Shown: positions 36,147-44,528, counted from the stretch's first letter. The stretch is 64,000 nucleotides of DNA from JAVZLH01 sp038883475 (GCA_038883475.1 JAVZMA010000002.1:1-64000); one strand, 5' to 3'. Program-made: numbers and translations. The notes: generated by a model not told the origin, from the sequence alone.

Positions 36147-36725
36147 ATGGAAGAAAAAGTAAAGACAAAACCAAACCTCTCACTACTCGCTTTGGCTTCC
36201 TTCATAGTTTCTTTAATAATCGCCAGAACATTTACAAGTCTATACCCAAAAATAGTTTGGGAAGTTAGCGGCTACCACATTCACCATTTCTGGTATGGAC
36301 TGGCAATGCTTACCATAAGCGGATGGCTGGGAATCAGCGTCGAAAATGAACGGTTTAACAGGGTTGCATCAATCCTTTTCGGCGCTGGTGGCGGTCTTAT
36401 AGCTGATGAAGTTGGGCTTTTGCTCACCCTTGAGAGTGAAGGCTACTGGGCTGAAACAACATACACTCTTTTGATAATGTTTCTAGCGTTAATTTTAACG
36501 GCAACTTTGATTGTCAAGTATTCCAAAACTCTACGTGTAGAGTTTCCACAGTTTTTCGGAAGCAATATAAGCCTTTATCTCGGGTTTTTTCTAGCCGCAG
36601 TCTCAATAGCCTTCATCCTAGAAACCGAAGACATAATGATGATCGCCGTTTCAAGCGCTGTGGCATCAGCGGCGTGTCTTATGATTTTAGTTTATTTTGC
36701 TCAAAGGGCTTTGTTAAAAATTTGA
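36147..36725 (+). CDS. integral membrane protein of unknown function
   Basis: 192 residues with six likely membrane segments. The second segment region holds SGYHIHHFWYGLAML, a His-rich HIHHFWYG motif within the membrane, and GAGGGLIADEVGLLL follows. His and Asp/Glu in the membrane could bind metal or carry protons. Starts ATG 36147, divergent from polB. No family named. Confidence 0.7.
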   Translation: MEEKVKTKPNLSLLALASFIVSLIIARTFTSLYPKIVWEVSGYHIHHFWYGLAMLTISGWLGISVENERFNRVASILFGAGGGLIADEVGLLLTLESEGYWAETTYTLLIMFLALILTATLIVKYSKTLRVEFPQFFGSNISLYLGFFLAAVSIAFILETEDIMMIAVSSAVASAACLMILVYFAQRALLKI

Positions 36726-36771
36726 GAGACACGTTCCAAGTGTTAACCTAAAATTGCAATGCATGTTTTAT

Positions 36772-37614
36772 TTAAACGGTGCCTCCTAGAAGGAGAGAAA
36801 CTAGGACTGCGATTACAACAATTGCCAGAGTTTCAAACAAAGTGATTTTCCAGTGCATCCTAGTTCGCCTGGAGCGATAACGAACAAGAAAGATCCCTAC
36901 AACGACGCCAACGATTGACAAAGACAAGATTATGTTGAAGGGTCTAGCCAATGCTAAATAGGCGATTATGGGGATGCTGCCCGCAAGAAAAGTTGTTGTG
37001 CCACAGATTACTGCCGCGTAAATGTTTGACTTGTTTATTTCCTTGTGCAATAAAATGAACAATTGCTTGAGTAAGAGAAGAGACTTGTCACGTTCTTTTT
37101 TGTCTGGTATATCACTTAGACTGTAATCCATCAAGGTTTGAAGAGTTATTATGTCAGCCAAATCCTCTGTGATGCCGCCAAGGAGAAAGCTTGAAAAATT
37201 CGTTACTGCCACAGCCGCTAAAGTCAGAAAAGCCGCAAACGTTGCAATCGTAACTGAGAGTCCGGCTATAAACTCGGAGAGAATGACGACAAGACTTGTT
37301 ATGGAGCCATCAACAAGCCCAGCCACAACTTCGATGATGGGTTCTTTCTTTAAAAGTAGGCTTTCCCATTCCCTGCTTAACTTGACGCCCTGTTCTGTCA
37401 GCTGAATCATCCCGTCTTTTTCGAGAATTAAACCCTCAGAAGTCATTTCCCTTAAAGCTTCTTCAATGTCATTCATTTCAATGCAGACACGTCCACCGCA
37501 AATTTTATCCACTCGCTGCTTGAGCATAAGCCTTTGCATCTTCATTCCGTTGCTGAGGCTTAAAAGCACAATTACCCTTATAACATCTGGAAGTTCTTGT
37601 ATTTCAAACGACAC
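36772..37614 (-). CDS. winged-helix domain fused to VIT-like membrane domain
   Basis: Residues 1-85 look like a winged helix (RVIVLLSLSNGMKMQRLML, IEEALREMTSEGLILEKDG, IQLTEQGVKLSREWE). From 92 on there are about five membrane segments: GLVDGSITSLVVILSEFIAG resembles the first helix of VIT1/CCC1 iron-manganese transporters, and AGSIPIIAYLALAR resembles their third. A cytosolic helical section (DIPDKKERDKSLLLLKQL) lies between helices 2 and 3, where VIT proteins bind iron. GTG 37614 start. The fusion suggests a membrane transporter with its own DNA-binding or protein-binding head. Confidence 0.7.
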   Translation of the reverse strand: MSFEIQELPDVIRVIVLLSLSNGMKMQRLMLKQRVDKICGGRVCIEMNDIEEALREMTSEGLILEKDGMIQLTEQGVKLSREWESLLLKKEPIIEVVAGLVDGSITSLVVILSEFIAGLSVTIATFAAFLTLAAVAVTNFSSFLLGGITEDLADIITLQTLMDYSLSDIPDKKERDKSLLLLKQLFILLHKEINKSNIYAAVICGTTTFLAGSIPIIAYLALARPFNIILSLSIVGVVVGIFLVRYRSRRTRMHWKITLFETLAIVVIAVLVSLLLGGTV

Positions 37615-37733
37615 GCTGTGTGGTCACCGTTTACGCTTTAAAAGGAAGAAACCTAACTAATAACTTTTACGTGCTTGGTTAAAATGCAAAAAGTTTTTAC
37701 AGCCCTCCTCCAAACCATATTTTGGGGATATTA

Positions 37734-37883
37734 TTGGACGTGAAACTTCTAGTGGATGGCGAGGAAATAGCTCTCAATGAGTTTGTCGTGAAAATCCTAA
37801 GCGGCATGATTGTTGGCGCCGTAACCTCTCTACGGGGAATAAAAAGGGACTGGAAGAAAATCGAAATAGAAGTCACAAAATGA
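37734..37883 (+). CDS. conserved small archaeal protein, 49 residues
   Basis: Reads MDVKLLVDGEEIALNEF then VVKILSGMIVGAVTSLRG and IKRDWKKIEIEV. It looks like a complete beta-helix-beta unit. I recall related short archaeal proteins of this form (NGEE.L..FV..I....I.GA..SLKGV..W..I.I). TTG 37734 has GGGGA seven bases before it; GTG 37740 is the alternative. It is shorter than most gene callers accept. Function unknown. A ferredoxin gene follows 20-90 bases later. Confidence 0.7.
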   Translation: MDVKLLVDGEEIALNEFVVKILSGMIVGAVTSLRGIKRDWKKIEIEVTK

Positions 37884-37974
37884 AAGAAAACTCGTCAATG
37901 CCATGTTAAACAATAAAACTTTATGGAAAAAACTAATATCCCAAATTCCACAATCAACTAGCTTGGTGAATTGT

Positions 37975-38289
37975 TTGCCAATAGACCCAGACTTCCAAAA
38001 GAAAAGACAAGTTGCAGGCGAACATAAAGGTCACAAAGTTTGGGGACCCGTAGAACCGCCAAAAAAACTTGGCATACATGGAACGAACGTGGCTGTTGAC
38101 TGGGACATCTGCACTGGAGACGGCGTATGCATAGAAGTTTGTCCAGTAAGCGTTTTTGACTGGGGAGACGCTCCAGGACATCCAACATCAGAAAAGAAAT
38201 CTGACCCTGTTCGAGAAGCAGACTGCATCCAATGTCTTGCCTGCGAAACTCAATGTCCAACCCAAGCCATAAAAATAACTCCACCATAA
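37975..38289 (+). CDS. zinc-type 7Fe ferredoxin
   Basis: 104 residues. The N-terminal HKGHKVWGPVEPPKKLGIHG extension carries the His-rich zinc-binding segment of Sulfolobus-type ferredoxins. The first cluster motif CTGDGVCIEVCP lacks one cysteine (Asp there), typical of a [3Fe-4S] site or an Asp-ligated cluster; the second, CIQCLACETQCP, binds [4Fe-4S]. TTG 37975 with GGTGA upstream gives the start PIDPDF expected for the family; the open frame extends to ATG 37903 but the extra part is not conserved. Cytosolic electron carrier for oxidoreductases such as Nfn. Confidence 0.87.
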   Translation: MPIDPDFQKKRQVAGEHKGHKVWGPVEPPKKLGIHGTNVAVDWDICTGDGVCIEVCPVSVFDWGDAPGHPTSEKKSDPVREADCIQCLACETQCPTQAIKITPP

Positions 38290-38352
38290 CAGAACAATAC
38301 GCACATTCCCCTCCTACTTTTTCACATTCAACAACCACGACAGTTTTTGGGC

Positions 38353-38364
38353 ATATTTTAAATA
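38353..38364 (+). promoter_or_regulatory. TATA box for rubredoxin gene
   Basis: ATATTTTAAATA, 46-57 bases before the rubredoxin TTG start. It is the only strong TATA-like box in the 120-base gap after the ferredoxin gene, which suggests the rubredoxin has its own promoter. Confidence 0.45.
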
Positions 38365-38409
38365 CATTATGAGCGATAAAATTGGCTATAAACCATCGGA
38401 AGTGAAAAT

Positions 38410-38571
38410 TTGGAAAAGTGGGAATGCACAATATGCGGCTACATCTACAACCCGCAGGCAGGCGACCCAGAACATGGCGTGAAACCCGGAACTCCCTTCG
38501 AAAAACTTCCTGAAGACTGGGTTTGTCCAGTTTGCGGCGCACCAAAAGACCAGTTTGTTAGAAAGGAGTAA
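38410..38571 (+). CDS. rubredoxin
   Basis: 53-residue protein with the iron site formed by CTIC (Cys 6 and 9) and CPVC (Cys 39 and 42). Also shows YIYNPQAGDPEHGV and the EDWVCPVCG end of canonical rubredoxins. TTG 38410 has GGAAGTG six bases upstream. It is too short for most gene calls. Rubredoxin passes electrons, in anaerobes often to peroxide or superoxide reductases. A peroxiredoxin and a disulfide oxidoreductase are a few kb downstream. Confidence 0.93.
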   Translation: MEKWECTICGYIYNPQAGDPEHGVKPGTPFEKLPEDWVCPVCGAPKDQFVRKE

Positions 38572-38648
38572 CCCTATAGCCTTTCTTGGAAACGTTGCTT
38601 TTCAAAACCTTATTTACTGTGATCGCACATGATTTGAATTGACCAGCT

Positions 38649-40739
38649 ATGGCTTTAACAAAAATAAAGAAAAGAGACGGAAGAATAGTTGATTTTGACT
38701 CAACCAGAATAAAAAACGCCATCCATAAGGCTTTCGTCGCCGTTGATTTAAAAAATGGAGAAAGAGCCGAAGCTGTAACCCGCGAGGTTGTTAAGCGCTT
38801 AGAGAAAAGGTTTGTTGAAAGAATCCCCTCAGTTGAGGATGCTCAAGACACGGTTATAGAGGTTTTAAAGGAATTTGGCTACGGAAAGGTTGCAGAAGAA
38901 TACCAAGCATACAGGAAGAAGAAGGATGAAATAAGAGAGTTAAGGGAAAAACTTGGAATAGTAGAGCCAAAATTAACGGTAAACGCCCTAGAAGTTCTGC
39001 GAAGAAGATACTTACTAAAAGATGAAACAGAGAGAATAATAGAGACTCCTGCTCAAATGTTTAGAAGAGTTGCCAAAGCCGTAGCAAAAGTCGACAAGAA
39101 ATACGGCGAAGACCCGAAAAAAAGCGAAGAAACCTTCTATGAAATGATGACGCGCCTCGAGTTTATCCCCAATTCTCCAACTCTTTTCAATGCTGGAACC
39201 AAGCTCGGTCAACTAGCAGCATGCTTCGTCCTTCCAGTTGAAGATTCTTTAGAGGGCATATTCACCGCCGTGAAAAACATGGCGATAATAGAGAAAAGCG
39301 GCGGAGGCGTCGGTTTTGACTTTTCAAGACTTAGACCTAAAGGCGACATAGTAATGTCAACTAAAGGCGTGGCATCTGGACCAGTAAGTTTCATGCGAGT
39401 CTTTGATGTAGCCACAGAAGTCATTAAAGCAGGCGGAAAAAGAAGAGGTGCCATGATGGGAATCCTGCGCGTTGACCACCCCGACATCCTAGAGTTCATA
39501 ACTTCCAAGCAAAAGCCGGGATTCCTCTCAAACTTCAACATTTCAGTTGCTGTTACAGACGAGTTTATGGAAAACCTTGAGAAAAACAGAGAATACTGGC
39601 TGGTTAACCCAAGAAACAAAGAAAAAACTGGAAAACTAAAAGCAAGCGAAGTCTGGAATCTCATAGCTCAGTCAGCATGGGCAACCGGAGACCCCGGAAT
39701 AGTCTTCATCGACGAAGTTAATAGGCATAATCCCACACCAGAAGTTGGAAAAATAGAGTCAACGAACCCTTGCGGCGAACAGCCGCTGCTTCCTTACGAG
39801 TCTTGTAATTTGGGTTCCATAAACCTTTCAAGGATGGTTGAGGATGAGAGGGTAAACTGGGAAAAACTAAGGGAAACCGTTAGGAACGCGGTTCACTTTC
39901 TTGACAATGTTATAGATGCGAACAGGTTTCCGTTAAAAGAGATTGAGAGGATGACTAAAGCTAACAGAAAGATTGGTTTAGGCGTTATGGGGTTTGCTGA
40001 CATGCTCATAAAACTTGGAATCCCTTACAGCTCTGAGGAAGCTTTGGAGCTTGCCGAGAAATTGATGAAGTTTGTAACAGAAGAAGCGCGTAGAAAATCC
40101 GTGGAAATCGGCGAGAAGAGAGGTTCGTTCCCAAACTTCGACAAGAGTGTTTGGAAGGACAAGTATTCGGCGATGAGGAATGCTACTGTAACGACCATTG
40201 CGCCGACGGGAAGCATAAGCATCATAGCTGGCTGTTCTTCGGGAATAGAGCCTATTTTCGCGGTTTCATTCATGCGTAATGTTCTTGATGGAACAAGACT
40301 TTTCGAGACAAACCCGTTGTTCGAGTTAATCGCAAAAGAAAGAGGATTTTACAATGCTAAACTCTTAGAGGAAATTGCGAGAACTGGTTCGTTGCAGAAT
40401 GTTGACGGTGTTCCAGAAGACGTTAAGAAAGTTTTTGTTACAGCCTTGGATATAGCGCCTGAATGGCATGTGAAGATGCAGGCAGCCTTCCAAAAATATA
40501 CGGATAACGCTGTTTCCAAAACGGTTAACATGCCAAATAACGCAACGGTTGAAGATGTTAGGAAAGTTTACGAGTTGGCTTGGAAACTGAAATGTAAAGG
40601 AGTAACTGTATTCAGATACGGCAGCAAGCCTGAACAAGTTCTGTACATAGGCGGAATAGAAACGCCGGAAGGAAAGTTCATCTCGGCAGAGTCTGAGTAT
40701 GCTGGTGGTTGCCCAACAAAAACATGTCCATTCCCATGA
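38649..40739 (+). CDS. nrdJ: adenosylcobalamin-dependent ribonucleotide reductase (class II)
   Basis: Makes deoxyribonucleotides. 696 residues. An N-terminal ATP-cone (KIKKRDGRIVDFDSTRIKNA) gives allosteric control. The barrel includes NSPTLFNAG, KSGGGVGFDFSRLRPKGD, the active-site NPCGEQPLLPYESCNLGS with radical-bearing Cys, and IAPTGSISIIAGCSSGIEP. The C-terminal redox pair is in CPTKTCPFP. No R2 subunit gene is nearby, as expected for the B12 form. ATG 38649. Requires cobalamin and a thioredoxin-like reductant; the disulfide oxidoreductase at 43064 is a candidate partner. Confidence 0.93.
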   Translation: MALTKIKKRDGRIVDFDSTRIKNAIHKAFVAVDLKNGERAEAVTREVVKRLEKRFVERIPSVEDAQDTVIEVLKEFGYGKVAEEYQAYRKKKDEIRELREKLGIVEPKLTVNALEVLRRRYLLKDETERIIETPAQMFRRVAKAVAKVDKKYGEDPKKSEETFYEMMTRLEFIPNSPTLFNAGTKLGQLAACFVLPVEDSLEGIFTAVKNMAIIEKSGGGVGFDFSRLRPKGDIVMSTKGVASGPVSFMRVFDVATEVIKAGGKRRGAMMGILRVDHPDILEFITSKQKPGFLSNFNISVAVTDEFMENLEKNREYWLVNPRNKEKTGKLKASEVWNLIAQSAWATGDPGIVFIDEVNRHNPTPEVGKIESTNPCGEQPLLPYESCNLGSINLSRMVEDERVNWEKLRETVRNAVHFLDNVIDANRFPLKEIERMTKANRKIGLGVMGFADMLIKLGIPYSSEEALELAEKLMKFVTEEARRKSVEIGEKRGSFPNFDKSVWKDKYSAMRNATVTTIAPTGSISIIAGCSSGIEPIFAVSFMRNVLDGTRLFETNPLFELIAKERGFYNAKLLEEIARTGSLQNVDGVPEDVKKVFVTALDIAPEWHVKMQAAFQKYTDNAVSKTVNMPNNATVEDVRKVYELAWKLKCKGVTVFRYGSKPEQVLYIGGIETPEGKFISAESEYAGGCPTKTCPFP

Positions 40740-40753
40740 TAAACAAGATTTGT

Positions 40754-41068
40754 TTATTCTTTTTGTATAATTACCTCTCTGCTTTCAAATATGGCTCTTA
40801 CCAGCTTTTCTCTTGCGCTTTCAGCTAGTCTCCATACTGTGTTTCTTGAAACTCCCATTCTGGCGCTAGCTTCTTTAAAACATAGTTTTTCGAGGTCTAT
40901 AAGCCTTAATGCTTCAACTTCGGCTTGTTCCAGATAAATCGGTTCCAAATCTTTTTTGGGTGTTGGCTCAAGTTTTTCAGTTGCAAGATTTGAAGCTACA
41001 GATATGGGTTTTGGCAGTCTTCCAACTCTGCCGTGTCTTCGTCTTCTGCACCAACAGTGTTCGTGCAT
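40754..41068 (-). CDS. UPF0251/DUF134 DNA-binding protein
   Basis: 104 residues, with an N-terminal Cys-His-Arg run (HEHCWCRRRRHGRVGRLPKP) and a sigma-70-region-4-like helix-turn-helix (EALRLIDLEKLCFKEASAR, MGVSRNTVWRLAESAREKL). This is the UPF0251 family. It is divergent from DUF5320 and a NifX-like gene, a partnership common in anaerobes for iron or molybdenum-cofactor genes. It shares the upstream region holding a 16-base direct repeat, a good operator candidate. Confidence 0.87.
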   Translation of the reverse strand: MHEHCWCRRRRHGRVGRLPKPISVASNLATEKLEPTPKKDLEPIYLEQAEVEALRLIDLEKLCFKEASARMGVSRNTVWRLAESAREKLVRAIFESREVIIQKE

Positions 41069-41071
41069 GAT

Positions 41072-41131
41072 TTATGGGATATATCACAAAACTTAAATAG
41101 TTTGCGCGGGAAACATTATGGGATATATCAC
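41072..41131. promoter_or_regulatory. two direct repeats TTATGGGATATATCAC, operator candidate
   Basis: The 16-base sequence occurs at 41072-41087 and 41116-41131, 44 bases apart centre to centre, in the 83-base gap between the UPF0251 gene and DUF5320. Each contains the palindrome GATATATC. The second copy ends 20 bases before the DUF5320 ATG, and the first lies 4 bases upstream of the UPF0251 start. ACTTAAATA at 41091-41099 is a TATA box between the copies. Confidence 0.6.
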
Positions 41132-41151
41132 GAAAATAGTGAGGTGGTCAA

Positions 41152-41379
41152 ATGAGAGGATGGCGTTACCGACCCAGAGGATGGTGGTGCCCAAGACACC
41201 CATGGCCTCCAGCATGGGCTAGACCATACAATTACCCGTTACCCTCCTACCCATACACAGTCGACCCCAAAGAGGAAATTAGCGTATTAGAAAATATGAA
41301 AAAAGATTTGGAATTCGAAGTGTCGGAGATAACAAAACGCATCGAAGAACTGAAAAAGCTAATTCAAGAAAAGAAATGA
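41152..41379 (+). CDS. DUF5320-like small protein
   Basis: 75 residues: an N-terminal Trp/Pro/Arg-rich segment (RGWRYRPRGWWCPRHPWPPA) and a C-terminal coiled coil (ENMKKDLEFEVSEITKRIEE). GAGGTGG stands a few bases before ATG 41152. It precedes the NifX-like gene by six bases. The family is common next to such genes, function unknown. Confidence 0.8.
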   Translation: MRGWRYRPRGWWCPRHPWPPAWARPYNYPLPSYPYTVDPKEEISVLENMKKDLEFEVSEITKRIEELKKLIQEKK

Positions 41380-41385
41380 TAAACC

Positions 41386-41739
41386 ATGAAAATCAAAACC
41401 GACAGTTTAAAAGTAGCCGTTGCAACAGAAGGCAACAAAGGATTAGAAGATAGAGTTTCACATGGATTTGGACATTGCAAAACATTTACGCTATTGAATA
41501 TAGAAGATGGCGAAATTAAAAAAGTAGAGGTGATAGCAAACCCTGCAGAATCCGTTAGCCACGGCAGAGGCCCGCTTTTAGCCCAACATTTGGCGAAAAT
41601 GAACGTGAATTTGGTGATTGCAGGCGAGTTTGGTCCAGGCGCTTCGGCAATGCTTGAAGAGCACGGGATTAAAATGTTAAGAACAACGCCCGAAGAACTT
41701 GTTGCAAACGCTTTGAAGAATAATTCTCTGATTAAATGA
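41386..41739 (+). CDS. NifX/NafY-type dinitrogenase iron-molybdenum cofactor-binding protein
   Basis: 117 residues, with LKVAVATEGNKGLEDRVSHGFGHCKTFTLL, a typical beta-alpha fold start (quoted in parts), RGPLLAQHLAKMNVNLVIAG and GASAMLEEHGIKML. Members bind iron-molybdenum or other metal clusters. No nitrogenase genes in view, so this is probably a metal-sulfur carrier. ATG 41386, in one transcript with DUF5320, under the repeats at 41072-41131. Confidence 0.88.
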   Translation: MKIKTDSLKVAVATEGNKGLEDRVSHGFGHCKTFTLLNIEDGEIKKVEVIANPAESVSHGRGPLLAQHLAKMNVNLVIAGEFGPGASAMLEEHGIKMLRTTPEELVANALKNNSLIK

Positions 41740-41756
41740 TGTTTTCTTTGGGACTA

Positions 41757-42170
41757 TTATTCGGTCTTAATATTGTATGTTGCCTTGACTCCCGCTTTTT
41801 CAAAAAGTTTTCCAACAGGGCAGTTTTCAAGTGTTAGTCGAAAAATCTTTTGAATCTGTTCTTTTGACGCATCTGACTTAACTGTAATGTTAAAATTGGC
41901 TTCGGTTATTGTTCCTGCCTCTTCTGTTTTTGTTGCTTCCGTTTTAACTTCTAAATCCTTTAAAGGAACCCTCATTTTCTTTGCCGTTAAAGCAAAGATT
42001 GTTGCAACACAACCGGCATAGCTCATCACGCCAAGCTCAAGGGCTGTTGGACCCTTATCAGTGCCGAGTTCTGGCGGAAGGTCTAGACATAGGCTGTGAG
42101 CTCTGCCATTGTCCACCGCTATTCTTAAATCCTTGACCAATTTTGCGTTAGAATAAAGTTTCTGCACCAA
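41757..42170 (-). CDS. OsmC-family protein
   Basis: 137 residues with VMSYAGCVATIFALTAKKM and a C-terminal LTLENCPVGKLFEKAG. The two conserved cysteines (GCVAT and ENCPV) form the peroxidase pair of OsmC/Ohr proteins, which reduce organic hydroperoxides. TTG 42170 lies five bases after GGAGGTG; the longer TTG at 42185 precedes it. It is 18-34 bases from the peroxiredoxin gene on the same strand, so peroxide defence is likely. Confidence 0.9.
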   Translation of the reverse strand: MVQKLYSNAKLVKDLRIAVDNGRAHSLCLDLPPELGTDKGPTALELGVMSYAGCVATIFALTAKKMRVPLKDLEVKTEATKTEEAGTITEANFNITVKSDASKEQIQKIFRLTLENCPVGKLFEKAGVKATYNIKTE

Positions 42171-42203
42171 ATTTTTCACCTCCAAAATATATAAAAAAGA
42201 GGG

Positions 42204-42875
42204 TTATGGAAGTTTCTTTTTGCAGAGGAACCAGTCTACGCATTCGTAGCCTTCTTGTAAGCGTTTTTCCGCTGCTTCTTGGGTTGTGGGCGCTGGAACA
42301 ATGACTGGGTCGCCCGGACGCCAGTTTGCTGGTAATGCGACTTTGTGTTTGTCTGCTGTTTGCAAGGCGTCTATGACCCTTAGGATTTCGTCCATGTTTC
42401 TTCCAACATTAAGTGGATAATATATCATTGCTCTCAGCTTCATTTCTGGGTCTATAAAGAAGACGCATCTAACGGCGGCTGTCGTGCTTGCGCTTGGGTG
42501 CACCATGCCGAATAGAGTGGAGACTTTCATGTCTAAGTCGGCTATTATTGGAAATGGGATTTCCACGCCTAACTTCTCTTTGATTCGCCTTGTCCAAGCT
42601 ATGTGGGAGTATATGCTGTCGATGCTTAAGCCGATAAGCTGAACGTTTCTCTTAACGAGCTCGTCGTGAATTTTGGCGAAGGCAACAAACTCTGTTGTGC
42701 AGACTGGTGTGAAGTCTGCTGGATGGGAGAATAAGACAATCCATTTTCCTTTGAAGTCTGAAAGTTTAATTTTGCCATGTGTTGTTATTGCCTCAAAATC
42801 TGGAACAGTCTCGTTTAACATCAGTAGGGGTCTTTTTTGTTCAAGTTTTTCTTCCATTTTTAACATCTCATTCAT
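42204..42875 (-). CDS. peroxiredoxin, archaeal Prx6-type
   Basis: 223 residues. Peroxidatic cysteine in HPADFTPVCTTEFVAFA (about residue 57), the family's YSHIAWTRRIKEKLG block and DPEMKLRAMIYYPLNVGRN. The C-terminal ECVDWFLCKKKLP has two further cysteines spaced as in Aeropyrum thioredoxin peroxidase, giving a resolving pair. Removes hydrogen peroxide and alkyl peroxides. It is divergent from the disulfide oxidoreductase, its probable reductant. Confidence 0.93.
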   Translation of the reverse strand: MNEMLKMEEKLEQKRPLLMLNETVPDFEAITTHGKIKLSDFKGKWIVLFSHPADFTPVCTTEFVAFAKIHDELVKRNVQLIGLSIDSIYSHIAWTRRIKEKLGVEIPFPIIADLDMKVSTLFGMVHPSASTTAAVRCVFFIDPEMKLRAMIYYPLNVGRNMDEILRVIDALQTADKHKVALPANWRPGDPVIVPAPTTQEAAEKRLQEGYECVDWFLCKKKLP

Positions 42876-42900
42876 GTTTTAAAACACCAAAACTCTATTG

Positions 42901-42950
42901 TTCGGACTTTCTTATATACTTTTCGTCTATAAATATCCGAAATTAGGATA
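42901..42950. promoter_or_regulatory. inverted-repeat region between peroxiredoxin and disulfide oxidoreductase genes
   Basis: TTCGGA (42901-42906) is the reverse of TCCGAA (42936-42941). The latter overlaps a TATCC-GAAATTA-GGATA palindrome (42934-42950). CTTATATAC (42911-42919) between them looks like a TATA box. The region controls divergent peroxide/thiol genes, so a redox-sensing regulator could bind here. Confidence 0.4.
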
Positions 42951-43063
42951 AAATTTTGCGAAAACGTTGGCAAGACAGCTGAAGCACCAAAAACCAACAA
43001 CATTAATATTCTGCGAAACAATCCAACTATTATTCTGGAGGAAAAGTCAAGGTAAGTGATGTA

Positions 43064-43708
43064 ATGGGCTTAATACCGGAAGAGCATAAGGAGCATGTGA
43101 AAAGCGAGTTCGCCCAAAACCTAGAGAAACCAGTAAAAATTCTAGTGTTCACCCAAGAAGTGGAGTGCAAGTTCTGCGCAGAAACAAGGCAGTTAGTGCA
43201 GGAAGTGGCAGCCTTAAACGACAAGATTAGCGTTGAAGTCTATGATTTTGTGGCAGACGCAGATAAAGCCAAACAATACGGGATTGACAAGGTTCCAGCA
43301 ATTGTTATACTCGGAGAAAAAGATTATGGCGTTAGATTTTACGGAATGCCTTACGGATACGAGTTTCAAACCCTCACGGAAGGAATAGTTAACGTATCGC
43401 GGGGCAGAACAGACCTTTCGGAAAAAACTAAGGAGATGCTAAAAGAGGTTAAGACCCAAGTTCACATACAAGTTTTTGTAACCCTCACATGCCCCTACTG
43501 CCCGACAGTCGCAAGCACAGCCTACAAACTCGCAATAGAAAACGATTTAATAAAGGCAGATGTCATCGACGCCAGCGAGTTTCCACACTTAGCGCTCAAA
43601 TATGGCGTCATGGGTGTCCCAAAAACCGTTATAAACGAGAAAACAGAGTTTGTTGGTGCCCTTCCAGAGGATTTGTTTTTGGAACACATTTTACTTGCAA
43701 CTACATAA
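43064..43708 (+). CDS. protein disulfide oxidoreductase (two thioredoxin folds)
   Basis: 214 residues with two thioredoxin units: ILVFTQEVECKFCAETRQL (CKFC) near residue 33 and QVFVTLTCPYCPTVAS (CPYC) near residue 145. The GIDKVPAIVILG and GVMGVPKTVI cis-proline loops follow each. This is the archaeal PDO family, a cytosolic hub for disulfide reduction that can act with peroxiredoxin and ribonucleotide reductase, both nearby. ATG 43064. The ribosome site is poor, so a start a few codons away is possible. Confidence 0.92.
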   Translation: MGLIPEEHKEHVKSEFAQNLEKPVKILVFTQEVECKFCAETRQLVQEVAALNDKISVEVYDFVADADKAKQYGIDKVPAIVILGEKDYGVRFYGMPYGYEFQTLTEGIVNVSRGRTDLSEKTKEMLKEVKTQVHIQVFVTLTCPYCPTVASTAYKLAIENDLIKADVIDASEFPHLALKYGVMGVPKTVINEKTEFVGALPEDLFLEHILLATT

Positions 43709-43727
43709 AATAGCGCTAAGGGCTGAG

Positions 43728-44528
43728 TTGCCAAGCTTGGATAAGGAAACCTTAACCCTAATCTTCATTTACAGCGGGGAATTTGCAGAGCGAGTTATAA
43801 GGAACTTGATAAACGACCCAAGTTTCTGCAAGTCATGCGGGCTCTACTGCGACTCATGCAAATACAACGTTTATAGCTTCGTCCGCAACATTCGAGCGGC
43901 AATCGAGCTGCCAAGCCCATCTGACCTTCCAGCGTTTGTTGACAATCCAGAAAATTACATGCCCAGAAAAATTCCAAACGCTGACTTATGCGTGACCTCT
44001 GGACTGCATAAAGACATTCTGTTAGAACTGCCACACCATTTGCAAAAGGCTGGCGTTAAAGGATTAATCGTGCCAATCGAAGACTTTAACGAGGTCCCCT
44101 CTGGTCTCAGAAAGCAAGCAGAGGAAAAATGTCAAGAGTTGGGGTTGGAAAGCGCGTTTCCAAAGCCTTTCTGCTCACTTAAACCGTCGAAAGATAAGCC
44201 TATAATCGCGAGGTTTGTGAATGAGTTAAGGGTAGGGCGACCTTCGCTAGAGGTTTCCACTGCAAAAAGAGGAAAAGAAGAAGTTATAGAGGCTACTGTT
44301 GTGCGGCGAAGCGCTCCATGCGGGTCTACATGGTATGTGGCAAGAAAGTTGTTGGGTGTCGAAACGAAAAAGGAAATTCTTTACGATGCCATAGCAAAAG
44401 CCCATCACAGTTATCCATGCACGGCAACCATGAACGTTGACCCAGAAGAGAAAGAGCCAATCCTTCACCTCGGCGGTTACATAATAAGAGAGGCTGTTGA
44501 AGAAGCCCTTAAAAAAGCCAAAATTTAA
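43728..44528 (+). CDS. DUF166 family protein
   Basis: About 266 residues. Starts TTLIFIYSGEFAERVIRNL-like after TTG 43728 (AAGGG is five bases upstream); the open frame reaches back to 43650 but that part overlaps the PDO gene. The family mark is CKSCGLYCDSCKYNVYSF and RRSAPCGSTWYVARKLLG, with YPCTATMNVDPE near the end. Seven conserved cysteines suggest a metal cluster. DUF166 has been annotated as thymidylate-synthase-like, on weak grounds. It overlaps the YHS gene end by four bases. Confidence 0.82.
   Translation: MPSLDKETLTLIFIYSGEFAERVIRNLINDPSFCKSCGLYCDSCKYNVYSFVRNIRAAIELPSPSDLPAFVDNPENYMPRKIPNADLCVTSGLHKDILLELPHHLQKAGVKGLIVPIEDFNEVPSGLRKQAEEKCQELGLESAFPKPFCSLKPSKDKPIIARFVNELRVGRPSLEVSTAKRGKEEVIEATVVRRSAPCGSTWYVARKLLGVETKKEILYDAIAKAHHSYPCTATMNVDPEEKEPILHLGGYIIREAVEEALKKAKI

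Noticed and set aside
41386..41739. NifX-like protein as evidence for nitrogen fixation
   Set aside because: The family is widespread without nitrogenase and no nif structural genes occur in the window.
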